Source of the DNA: Gammaproteobacteria bacterium
GTDB lineage: Bacteria > Pseudomonadota > Gammaproteobacteria > Enterobacterales > Kangiellaceae
NCBI GenBank assembly: GCA_002401655.1
Contig: NVTT01000072.1
Location: 1,675-16,184 of the forward strand
Direction of reading: 5' to 3'
Length of the DNA: 14,510 nt
The notes under the pieces are model-generated. The model made no database searches and was not told where the DNA came from. It worked only from the letters and a program-made list of their open reading frames with translations. This document shows, one piece after another, positions 1 through 6,449 of the stretch (position 1 is its first letter; every line of letters starts with the position of its first letter). The translations under genes and the position numbers were made by a program.

Positions 1-413
1 GTGTCAATTTTACTACCAAAATTAGGTGCTTTTTTCAAATTTTCATTACTCACATCGTAAACATCTGCAACGGCGTCAACAACAATACCAACAATACAAA
101 CTTGATCACTACCCGCCATTTTTGTTTGTAAAATAATGACTACAGTTGTATCTGTATAAGTGGCTTCTGGGTATTTAAAACGAACTCTAAGGTCAATGAT
201 GGGAACAATAGTTCCGCGCCAATCAATCACGCCTCTTATATATTCAGGCGTATTTGGCATTGGTCTAGGTTCTACCCATATATGGATTTCTTGCACCGCT
301 AAAATATCAACGCCATATTCATCCTTACCCATTATAAAAGTTAAGAATTGTTGCTCTTGGCTATTACTTTCAGTTGATATTTTCTCTACTTTTTTATCTA
401 CCGTTTCAACCAT
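1..413 (-). CDS. cheW: CheW-like coupling protein, second copy (C-terminus outside window)
   Basis: Adaptor that links chemoreceptors to CheA in the signalling array. The window holds 137 codons from ATG at 411-413; no stop is reached before the left edge. The start has a GGAG site at 420-423, six bases upstream, and overlaps the end of the preceding cheW by 8 bp (ATGGTTGA), so translation is probably coupled. After a short charged N-terminus comes the CheW fold: QQFLTFIMGKDEYGVDI, VQEIHIW, then GVIDWRGTIVPIIDLRVRF, the conserved strand with the receptor/CheA-contact arginine. It is clearly similar to the upstream CheW (YxDTTVVxIL and VxGxVVDxVxDV are shared) but differs in many positions, so it is a paralogue and not a recent duplicate. 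A fusion to another domain beyond the edge cannot be excluded. Confidence 0.93.
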   Translation of the reverse strand, partial: MVETVDKKVEKISTESNSQEQQFLTFIMGKDEYGVDILAVQEIHIWVEPRPMPNTPEYIRGVIDWRGTIVPIIDLRVRFKYPEATYTDTTVVIILQTKMAGSDQVCIVGIVVDAVADVYDVSNENLKKAPNFGSKID

Positions 414-957
414 GAGAAGCTCCAGTATAAGGGTGCTTGATTAAATCAAGGCTTAACAAGTTTGATAGTTCTAAAAGAGTAACTGCATGATCATCAACGG
501 TCATAACCCCTGCCGTGAAGCGTGAATCTATACCACTACCATAATCAGGTACTTCGGAAATGTTTGATTCTTGAAAATTAAACACATCTGAAACACCGTC
601 TACCACACAACCCATTAATCTTTCTTTTTCGCCATTTTTTGTTTTAAGAATAACCACTACAGTGGTATCTGAATATTGAGCGTTCTTAAAACTAAAACGA
701 TTTCTCAAATCCATAACTGGAACAATTGTTCCTCGCAAATTAAGTACGCCTTTAATATAGACCGGAGCATTAGGCAGAAACGTTGGATTATCCCAACCAC
801 GAATTTCTTGAACACTTAATATATTAACCGCAAATTCTTCTCCACCCACATCAAAACTTAAAAACTGGGTTCCTTTAGATTCTTCTTCAGCTTCACGATT
901 AATAGACGAGATATTTTCACTTTGCTCTTGTAAAATATCATGCAGTTCACTGCTCAT
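406..957 (-). CDS. cheW: CheW coupling protein, first copy
   Basis: Couples methyl-accepting receptors to CheA. The protein is 183 residues from ATG at 955-957. I prefer this start to an in-frame TTG at 970-972 because a GAGGA site (966-970) sits 8 bases before the ATG and includes that TTG. A Glu/Ser-rich N-terminal extension of about 30 residues precedes the CheW domain: TQFLSFDVGGEEFAVNI, VQEIRGW, GVLNLRGTIVPVMDLRNRF (contact arginine), then GCVVDGVSDV and a C-terminal helix. The domain is complete and of ordinary length. It follows cheA by 78 bp and overlaps the next cheW by 8 bp. Tandem cheW genes after cheA also occur in Vibrio cluster III-type che operons (established knowledge). Confidence 0.96.
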   Translation of the reverse strand: MSSELHDILQEQSENISSINREAEEESKGTQFLSFDVGGEEFAVNILSVQEIRGWDNPTFLPNAPVYIKGVLNLRGTIVPVMDLRNRFSFKNAQYSDTTVVVILKTKNGEKERLMGCVVDGVSDVFNFQESNISEVPDYGSGIDSRFTAGVMTVDDHAVTLLELSNLLSLDLIKHPYTGASHG

Positions 958-965
958 CTTTTTAT

Positions 966-970
966 TCCTC
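966..970 (-). promoter_or_regulatory. Ribosome binding site that fixes the cheW start
   Basis: GAGGA on the minus strand, 8 bases before ATG 957. It covers the upstream TTG at 970-972, so that TTG is unlikely to be the initiator. The same GAGGAATAAAAA leader precedes fliE. Confidence 0.7.
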
Positions 971-1035
971 AATATTTAAATCTTGGTAGATTTTTAATTT
1001 ATTTTAAATACTCATTTTTTATGAGTTAAATATTC

Positions 1036-3147
1036 TTATGCAACTTTTTCCCGAACTGCCGTCGCTCTATCTGCAGAGCGTCTTGACAAACCTACAATAT
1101 CAAGAATAAGCGAGACACGACCATCGCCTAAAATTGTTGCGCCAGAAACGCCTTGAATACACTTATAATGACTTTCTAAACTTTTTATGACTACTTGTTG
1201 CTGGCCTAAAAGCTCATCAATCTTGATGGCGATTTTTCTATTCTCTCCTTCAACAATAGCAATCAAACCTTCATTGGTTGATTGCTTTTCTGTTTTAATA
1301 TCAAACTCATCGCGTAAATCTACAATTGGAATGTATTCATTGCCATTTTTATAAACTGGCATATTCCCCGCAATTTTTGTCAATTTGATACCTGCCAAAG
1401 GGATAGACTCAACTATAGAGGCAAGAGGGATAACGTAAATTTCATTGGCACAACGGATTAGTTGACCATCTAATATAGCTAAAGTTAATGGCAATCTAAT
1501 CGTGAATTTTGTTCCTCTACCAACGACTGATGAGATATCAACACTACCACCTAAATTATTGATATTTCGCTTAACCACATCAAGACCAACACCACGACCA
1601 GATACATCACTTACCACTTCAGCTGTAGAAAATCCTGGTTCCATGATTAACCCAATAATTTGCTCTTCGGGAATTTCGACACCTTCTTCAATCAAACCTT
1701 TTTCAACCGCTTTTGCATAAATTATATCTGGGTTAATACCACCGCCATTGTCTTCAATTTCTATGATGATATTTCCACCTTGGTGATAGGCATCTAAGGT
1801 GATCTTACCAACTCCTTGTTTGTTATTATCTGCACGTTGTTGATTTGATTCAATACCATGATCTATTGCGTTTCTAACCAAATGAGTAAGGGGATCACCA
1901 ATTTGCTCCATGACTGTTTTGTCTAATTCTGTATCTTCGCCTTTTATGATCAAGTCAATATTTTTTCCTAGCTGAGCAGAAAGATCTCTTACCATTCTAG
2001 GCATTCGGTTAAATACAAAACCGATAGGCAACATGCGAATACGCATTACACTTTCTTGTAATTCCCGTGTGTTTGATTCTAATTCTCTTAAACCAGCAAC
2101 TAACTGTTCCAATTTACTGACATCAAAATTTTCGCCTAATTCTCCGAGCATTGATTGAGTAATAACTAACTCACCAACAAGATCAATCAATGTATCGACT
2201 TTATCAATTCCGACTCTAATAGATGCACTTGAAGTGGACTTATTTGTGCTTTTAACGGCTTCTTTTTCTTTTTTGATTGGAACAAGCTTCTTTGAATCCG
2301 CTACTAACGGTTCTGTTTGTGCTTTTGTTTGAGTTGAAGCTTCTGAATTAATTTCTGATACTGTCGCTTTGGCATTATCACTTGTTTTTTCAGATTCGTT
2401 AGACGATGAATTGTTCAGTTGTTTCACTTCTAATAAACAATCATCATCAACCCATTCGAATACCGCTCTAATATCGGCTTCTGACTCTTGAGAATCTAGC
2501 TGCATGTCCCAAGAAACAAAACATAACTCAGGATCAAGCTCAACAAAATTAGGCACTTTAGTTAAATCTGCTTTGACGGTTAAAGTACCCAAGCCTTCTA
2601 ACTCTTTAAACATTCGAACTGGTTCATTTCCCGTTTGTAAAATATAATTTTCAGGAACAAATTTTATAGAATATCCACCGTTAGAATTATCGTCATCTTT
2701 ATTTGAAACGGATAAGGGTTCTTCTGAATTCTGATTAGGGGTATTTTGTTTATCGTCTGAGCTCTCATTTGAAAGCAACTGATTAAAGTAATCAACTAAC
2801 TCAACGTAGTCATTATTCACATCATCACCATCTTGTAATTTATTTAACATCCCTCTCAAGCAGTCAACTGATTTTAAAAGTAAGTCAATAATTTCGCGGG
2901 TAATCTCTCGCTTACCTTCACGCATTTCATCTAACAAGGTTTCCATAACATGTGTGAATTCTGCCACTTGATTAAAGCCAAATGTCGCGCTTCCACCTTT
3001 AATAGAATGAGCCGCTCTAAAAATTGTATTGACGTTTTCAAGATCAGTATCTTCTTCTAAATTAAGAAGCTCTTGCTCCATAACATCGAGGCCTTCAAAA
3101 CTTTCCTCAAAGAAAACTGCGTGAAATTGACTGAGATCGATTTCCAT
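1036..3147 (-). CDS. cheA: Chemotaxis histidine kinase CheA
   Basis: Autophosphorylating kinase of the chemotaxis array; passes phosphate to CheY (and to CheB where present). The protein has 703 residues with all five regions. P1/HPt: FRAAHSIKGGSATFGF, phospho-acceptor His47. P2: about 158-245, the YSIKFVPENYILQTGNEP type, flanked by low-complexity Ser/Asn/Lys/Glu linkers (about 128-157 and 246-308). P3 dimerisation: from about 309. P4 ATPase: N-box HLVRNAIDHG with Asn426, G1 DNGGG at 466-470, PGFSTA at 504-509, G2 GRGVGLDV at 517-524. P5 CheW-like: about 560-695. No catalytic residue looks lost. The ATG has AAGG 8 bases upstream. It lies 73 bp after cheY and before two cheW genes, so it is part of one che operon. 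The P2 type recalls CheA of CheD-containing systems (inference). Confidence 0.98.
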   Translation of the reverse strand: MEIDLSQFHAVFFEESFEGLDVMEQELLNLEEDTDLENVNTIFRAAHSIKGGSATFGFNQVAEFTHVMETLLDEMREGKREITREIIDLLLKSVDCLRGMLNKLQDGDDVNNDYVELVDYFNQLLSNESSDDKQNTPNQNSEEPLSVSNKDDDNSNGGYSIKFVPENYILQTGNEPVRMFKELEGLGTLTVKADLTKVPNFVELDPELCFVSWDMQLDSQESEADIRAVFEWVDDDCLLEVKQLNNSSSNESEKTSDNAKATVSEINSEASTQTKAQTEPLVADSKKLVPIKKEKEAVKSTNKSTSSASIRVGIDKVDTLIDLVGELVITQSMLGELGENFDVSKLEQLVAGLRELESNTRELQESVMRIRMLPIGFVFNRMPRMVRDLSAQLGKNIDLIIKGEDTELDKTVMEQIGDPLTHLVRNAIDHGIESNQQRADNNKQGVGKITLDAYHQGGNIIIEIEDNGGGINPDIIYAKAVEKGLIEEGVEIPEEQIIGLIMEPGFSTAEVVSDVSGRGVGLDVVKRNINNLGGSVDISSVVGRGTKFTIRLPLTLAILDGQLIRCANEIYVIPLASIVESIPLAGIKLTKIAGNMPVYKNGNEYIPIVDLRDEFDIKTEKQSTNEGLIAIVEGENRKIAIKIDELLGQQQVVIKSLESHYKCIQGVSGATILGDGRVSLILDIVGLSRRSADRATAVREKVA

Positions 3148-3210
3148 TGATTGAACCTTTAAAAATTAGTTAGATTAATTTAATAAAACCTTCAAAAGAT
3201 CTTTTACATA

Positions 3211-3230
3211 GGTTGGAGTATTATCCAACC
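3211..3230 (-). repeat. Hairpin around the cheY stop codon
   Basis: GGTTGGA (3211-3217) and TCCAACC (3224-3230) form a perfect 7-bp stem with a 6-base loop; the cheY TAA (3221-3223) lies in that loop. No T-tract follows on the minus strand, so it is not a normal intrinsic terminator. A perfect palindrome AAAAGATCTTTT (3194-3205) lies just downstream. The structure might tune cheA relative to cheY or protect the cheY end of the mRNA; this is inference. Confidence 0.5.
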
Positions 3231-3583
3231 ACCTTTTTAACTGTTGCCAGTAATTGTTCTGGATTAAATGGTTTTACAATCCATCCAGTAGCACCCGCGG
3301 CTCTGCCAGCTTGCTTTTTATCCGCAGATGATTCTGTGGTTAACATGAGTATAGGCGTAAATTTGAAATTTGGTAATTTGCGTAACTCACTGCACAACGT
3401 AATACCATCCATATTGGGCATGTTGACATCAGTAACGACCACATCAAACTTTGAGTTTTTTGCGATAGCTAAAGCTTTGACACCATCTTCCGCATCGACG
3501 ACTTCAAATCCTGCGGACTTTAGTGTAAAAGTTACCATCTGTCGCATTGATGCAGAATCATCAACTGCTAATATTCTAGTCAT
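3221..3583 (-). CDS. cheY: Chemotaxis response regulator CheY
   Basis: Single-domain receiver that carries phosphate from CheA, normally to the flagellar switch protein FliM. The 120 residues form a bare receiver with no output domain. The acid pocket is Asp8/Asp9, the phospho-acceptor Asp52 (TDVNMPNMDG), the switch Thr82 (LMLTTESS) and Lys104 (GWIVKPF). The position equal to Tyr106 of the E. coli protein is Trp101, which is aromatic but different. GGAG lies 7 bases before the ATG. It sits between the STAS gene (105 bp away) and cheA. It could signal to something other than the flagellar switch if the genome has several CheY proteins; the sequence cannot settle this. Confidence 0.95.
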   Translation of the reverse strand: MTRILAVDDSASMRQMVTFTLKSAGFEVVDAEDGVKALAIAKNSKFDVVVTDVNMPNMDGITLCSELRKLPNFKFTPILMLTTESSADKKQAGRAAGATGWIVKPFNPEQLLATVKKVVG

Positions 3584-3688
3584 TCATTTTCTCCATTAAC
3601 TTTCTTGCTCAAAACTTTTTATCTAAATTATCTTATTTTGAAATTTTACATTGTTCGCCAAAATCACGATTTTAATTAGCTTTTATAT

Positions 3689-3979
3689 TTATACAAAACC
3701 CAACGCTTCACTCATTCCAAGTTTGCTTACGGTTTCTAATAATTTATCACTTGGTTTTTGCCAAGTTACAGCGATGTCTTTCTCTTTCGCATATTGCATA
3801 AATGAATAAATAAGTTGCACACCGGCGGTGTCTGCGCGTTCAATCTTGTCAGCAATCAGTACAACATGAGGTTTCTTTTCAAGCGCAGTGGTCAGTCGTG
3901 GCTTAAGATCACCAACATGTACAATATCTAATGCACTTCCGAGATTGAGGGTCGTTTTATTAGCCATAATCATATCCAT
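3689..3979 (-). CDS. STAS-domain protein (anti-sigma-factor antagonist-like)
   Basis: A 96-residue single STAS domain: an N-terminal strand (KTTLNLGSALDIVHVGDLK), a central strand HVVLIADKI, then ERADTAGVQLIYSF. In SpoIIAA-type proteins the DS(S/T)G motif carries the phosphorylated serine or threonine; here it reads Asp50-Thr51-Ala-Gly, so Thr51 is the candidate site. The fold resembles both SpoIIAA and MlaB-type STAS domains, but the neighbours argue for a signalling role and no Mla genes are nearby. Two further in-frame ATGs exist at 3973 and 3967. The 3967 ATG has GGA seven bases upstream, while the 3979 ATG lacks a clear site, so the protein may be 92 residues. It heads the che operon. 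Its partner is unknown: no kinase or phosphatase of the SpoIIAB/SpoIIE type is visible. Confidence 0.85.
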   Translation of the reverse strand: MDMIMANKTTLNLGSALDIVHVGDLKPRLTTALEKKPHVVLIADKIERADTAGVQLIYSFMQYAKEKDIAVTWQKPSDKLLETVSKLGMSEALGFV

Positions 3980-4115
3980 GATTTGTTGATTAAGAGATAA
4001 ATTTAACGTAAAACTATCTGTAAATAAGGTATAGCAGATAATTCAATGGTTTGAGATATTATTTCCTTAATATTGATTAGTTATTCAAATCAAGAGCGTA
4101 TTTAGTGAATAAGGA
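3980..4115. other. 136-bp gap between fliJ and the STAS/che genes
   Basis: This is the boundary of the export and chemotaxis gene groups and the likely place for a che promoter. I find no sigma-54 pattern (GG-N10-GC) and no good sigma-28 pattern on the minus strand. I also see no intrinsic terminator after fliJ. A 6-bp inverted repeat (TATCTG 4015-4020, CAGATA 4035-4040) is weak. A sigma-70-like promoter is possible, but the sequence is too AT-rich to pick one. Confidence 0.4.
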
Positions 4116-4568
4116 TTAAACGGCTATTTTTGAGTTTCGTACAAAAGCTTGTGTCGTTAACTCATCTAACTGATTAGCTTCTTTACGATCTTTTATCAGT
4201 CTTTCCTTCGATTGTAAGTTAGTCATGACTTTACCAATAGCCTGGGCGCGACTATTTTTATTTTGCCAAGTTCCTTTTTTTTGATCAACGTTGTATTCAC
4301 TGGCATCAACGGAATTACGCTGTTGATTAATCGCTACATTAAGTTTGTTTAGAAATAGGTGATATTGCTGTAGTTGTCCGCTAGACACACCAAGTTGAGA
4401 TTTTTCACTTAACTTTACAAGGTATTCATCTCGGTATCCAATCAGCTGGCTGAGTTTGTTGATTTGGTCTTGTTTATCTTTGATCGAATCACCTAAATCT
4501 ATGGCAGCATTTTTTTCAGTTTTATCGGCCATTCTTTTTATAGGTTGTAGTCTTTTTGATGCAGTCAT
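4116..4568 (-). CDS. fliJ: Flagellar export protein FliJ
   Basis: Coiled-coil stalk of the flagellar export ATPase; escorts chaperone complexes and links FliI to FlhA (family knowledge). The 150 residues match the usual length. They are almost wholly helical, charged and Gln/Lys/Glu-rich, starting RLQPIKRMADKTEKNAAIDL. A central YRDEYL...G.SSGQLQQYHLFLNKL segment and a late W...N.RAQAIGKVM..L...E segment are typical of FliJ. The start ATG has GGGAAG five bases upstream. Unusually it is 320 bp from fliI, where these genes are normally adjacent; the gap holds an 81-bp repeat. In related bacteria fliK usually follows, but here a STAS/che operon does. Confidence 0.88.
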   Translation of the reverse strand: MTASKRLQPIKRMADKTEKNAAIDLGDSIKDKQDQINKLSQLIGYRDEYLVKLSEKSQLGVSSGQLQQYHLFLNKLNVAINQQRNSVDASEYNVDQKKGTWQNKNSRAQAIGKVMTNLQSKERLIKDRKEANQLDELTTQAFVRNSKIAV

Positions 4569-4688
4569 GGCAACTTCCCAAATTTATTTGTATCCTAATC
4601 CGAACGATTCTAAAACGGTAGGCTTTATTGTTTCAGTTCGTTAGTTATAACTATGTACTTTCAATGCAAAGCTTTAGCATCATTTTTT

Positions 4689-4769
4689 GTAGGTTGTGCA
4701 CGTTTCTTTGTGCCCACCATTGATGTTCATAATCCAGAATCTGTGGGCAGAACAAATTGCCCACCCTAC
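4689..4769. repeat. 81-bp MITE/REP-like inverted-repeat element
   Basis: The outer ends are GTAGGTTGTGCAC (4689-4701) and its imperfect complement ending TGCCCACCCTAC (4758-4769). Each end can fold by itself: GTGGGCA (4743-4749) pairs perfectly with TGCCCAC (4758-4764), and the left end pairs imperfectly with GTGCCCACC. Two stem-loops in an outer inverted repeat is the architecture of REP/BIME or short MITE elements. GTAGGGTGGGCA-type repeats are, from memory, dispersed in many gammaproteobacterial genomes, in some cases with REP-associated transposases. No transposase is in the window, and I cannot show a target duplication. Confidence 0.65.
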
Positions 4770-4812
4770 TTTTGATCATTGCTGTATCGACTTTTAGTAG
4801 TTTTAATTTAAC

Positions 4813-4833
4813 CTATGGAGCAAATATCCATAG
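4813..4833. repeat. Small hairpin downstream of fliI
   Basis: CTATGGA (4813-4819) and TCCATAG (4827-4833) pair perfectly across a 7-base loop, 55 bases after the fliI stop. What follows on the minus strand is AT-rich but lacks a T-run, so terminator activity is doubtful. Confidence 0.4.
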
Positions 4834-4888
4834 TTGTTGAGTTCCGTTTGCTATAATTCCATCCGAACTCTTTAAGATTAGTACAGAT

Positions 4889-6229
4889 TTAGCCAGTTTG
4901 CGTCATCATTTCTTCTAAAGTGTTAATGCTTTCTTCCATATCTACAGACTCGCTAATTCCTTGCGTTAAAAACTGCTTAATATGAGGCATAAACTCAATC
5001 GCTTCATCTAACGCAGGGTCACTTCCCCTTTGATATGCGCCTACCGTAATAAGATCTTTATTTTGTTGGTAAAGTGAATAGATATTCTTCAAATGATGAA
5101 TAGCACTTTGGTGGGATTCTGAGGTAATTTGAGTCATGACTCGACTCACCGATGCTTCAATATCAATTGCAGGATAATGCCCAGAGTCTGCTAAATCTCT
5201 GCTCAAAACTAAATGGCCGTCTAATATAGCTCTAGCCGCATCGACTATTGGATCTTGTTGGTCGTCTCCCTCTGCTAAAACGGTATAAAAAGCGGTAATA
5301 GAACCGCCTCCGGTATCACCATTTCCAGCTCTTTCTACTAATTGAGGTAATAATGCAAAAACTGAGGGCGGATATCCCTTTGTAGCAGGAGGTTCGCCAA
5401 TTGCTAGAGCGACTTCGCGTTGTGCTTGGCAAAAACGGGTTAACGAATCCATTAACAAAAGAACATTTTTCCCTTGATCTCTAAAATATTCGGCTACCGT
5501 AGTGGCGGCCATAGCGCCTTGAATTCTCATCAATGGCGAATTATCCGCCGGAACCGCAATCACAACGGCACGTTTTAGACCTTCCTCTCCTAAAATTTGC
5601 TCAATGAACTCTTTAACTTCTCTCCCCCTTTCACCAATGAGACCAACAACAATAATATCGGCCTCCGTATACTTGGTCATCATGCCGAGAAGTACACTTT
5701 TACCCACACCACTTCCCGCCATCAGCCCCATTCTTTGACCACGTCCAACGGTTAAAACGGAATTAATCGCTCTAACACCGACATCTAAAGGTTTACATAC
5801 GGGTTGCCTATTGAGAGGGTTAATCGGTTCGGAAATTAATGGTCGTTTTTGAAAGCAATGTAACTCACCTTTACCATCTATCGGGTGACCTTCGGCATCC
5901 AAAACTCTTCCTAAGAGTGCATCACCAACCGGAAATTCAGCCGCGCGATTACAGGGAATGACCCGCGCACCAGGTCCAAGACCTTGAATTCGTCCAATAG
6001 GCATCAAGAAAATCTTCTCATCCGAAAACCCGACAACTTCAGCCTCTACAAAACCACCTAAACTAGATTCCACTAAACATCGCTCACCAATATTCACTCG
6101 ACAACCAACGGCTTCTAGTGTCATACCAACCATTCTTGTTAAACGACCTTCTACTTGAATCGAGTTAGTCTTTTCTAGTGGTTTTTTAAATTGACTTAAA
6201 AAGCCTGCAAAGTCTTCATCTGTTTTCAA
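4889..6229 (-). CDS. fliI: Flagellum-specific export ATPase FliI
   Basis: Hexameric ATPase at the cytoplasmic face of the flagellar type III export gate; with FliH and FliJ it helps load substrates. The 446 residues are the normal length. Visible motifs are Walker A AGSGVGKS (171-178), LIGERGREV (197-205), Walker B LLLMD (257-261) followed by [20 protein letters not shown], and [12 protein letters not shown], all of the F1-beta/FliI type. The initiator appears to be TTG (6227-6229), with GAGG about 11 bases upstream; no in-frame ATG fits the N-terminus. The spacing is long, so ATT at 6230-6232 cannot be ruled out. It is separated from fliH by 220 bp with a large inverted repeat, and from fliJ by 320 bp, instead of being tightly packed. 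The ribosome site lies close to the repeat, so the hairpin could influence fliI expression (inference). Confidence 0.97.
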   Translation of the reverse strand: MKTDEDFAGFLSQFKKPLEKTNSIQVEGRLTRMVGMTLEAVGCRVNIGERCLVESSLGGFVEAEVVGFSDEKIFLMPIGRIQGLGPGARVIPCNRAAEFPVGDALLGRVLDAEGHPIDGKGELHCFQKRPLISEPINPLNRQPVCKPLDVGVRAINSVLTVGRGQRMGLMAGSGVGKSVLLGMMTKYTEADIIVVGLIGERGREVKEFIEQILGEEGLKRAVVIAVPADNSPLMRIQGAMAATTVAEYFRDQGKNVLLLMDSLTRFCQAQREVALAIGEPPATKGYPPSVFALLPQLVERAGNGDTGGGSITAFYTVLAEGDDQQDPIVDAARAILDGHLVLSRDLADSGHYPAIDIEASVSRVMTQITSESHQSAIHHLKNIYSLYQQNKDLITVGAYQRGSDPALDEAIEFMPHIKQFLTQGISESVDMEESINTLEEMMTQTG

Positions 6230-6276
6230 AATCAGTAATACCTCTTTTCAAAAAATACAGAAAAATAAAAAATAAT

Positions 6277-6403
6277 CTCACCACAGAGAACACAGAGGTC
6301 ACCGAGAAAAGAAAAAAGAAAAGATAGGAATGAATAGTTCTTAATTTACTCTAGGCTTGTATTAATATCTTTAACTCTGTGTTCTCTGTGCTCTCTGTGG
6401 TAG
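6277..6403. repeat. Palindromic intergenic repeat, copy 1 (CCACAGAG family)
   Basis: Left arm 6277-6306 (CTCACCACAGAGAACACAGA then GGTCACCGAG) and right arm 6375-6403. Comparing 6280-6306 with the complement of 6375-6401, 23 of 27 positions pair; the spacer is about 68 bp and A-rich. Each arm is itself built of a repeated ACACAGAG-like unit. It is the same family as the element at 10102-10213. In the sense transcript it forms a long hairpin followed by T-rich sequence just before fliI. No ORF is inside. Confidence 0.85.
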
Positions 6404-6414
6404 AAATCTTTTTT

Positions 6415-6446
6415 CTTTTAATCTTTTAATCTTTTAATCTTTTAAA
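6415..6446. repeat. Tandem 8-bp repeat, CTTTTAAT x4
   Basis: Four consecutive units at 6415-6422, 6423-6430, 6431-6438 and 6439-6446; the last ends AAA. It abuts the right arm of the palindromic element and ends just before the fliH stop codon. Slippage would alter the fliH-fliI spacing but no reading frame. Confidence 0.8.
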
Positions 6447-6449
6447 TTT

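Larger units (their letters stand above)
4569..4888. other. 320-bp non-coding gap between fliI and fliJ
   Basis: No credible gene lies here on either strand. It contains a perfect 12-bp palindrome TAGTTATAACTA (4642-4653), the 81-bp inverted-repeat element (4689-4769) and a hairpin CTATGGA/TCCATAG (4813-4819 and 4827-4833, 7-base loop). None of these is followed by a strong T-tract in the sense direction. I found no sigma-54 or sigma-28 promoter for fliJ. Confidence 0.7.

Noticed and set aside
160..444. Open frames on the plus strand (for example 160-444, 1502-1720, 3213-3599, 8278-8532, 9000-9314)
   Set aside because: They lie wholly or mainly antisense to well-supported flagellar and chemotaxis genes, lack recognisable domains and good ribosome sites.
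3584..3688. A sigma-28 promoter before cheY
   Set aside because: TAAA and GATAA-like pieces exist but with wrong spacing and without the GCC core; expected by chance in AT-rich DNA.
4015..4040. Inverted repeat TATCTG/CAGATA before the STAS gene
   Set aside because: Only 6 bp with a 14-base loop and no T-tract; too weak to call an operator or terminator.
4456..4644. Short plus-strand frame across the fliJ start
   Set aside because: It overlaps fliJ antisense and shows no family signature.
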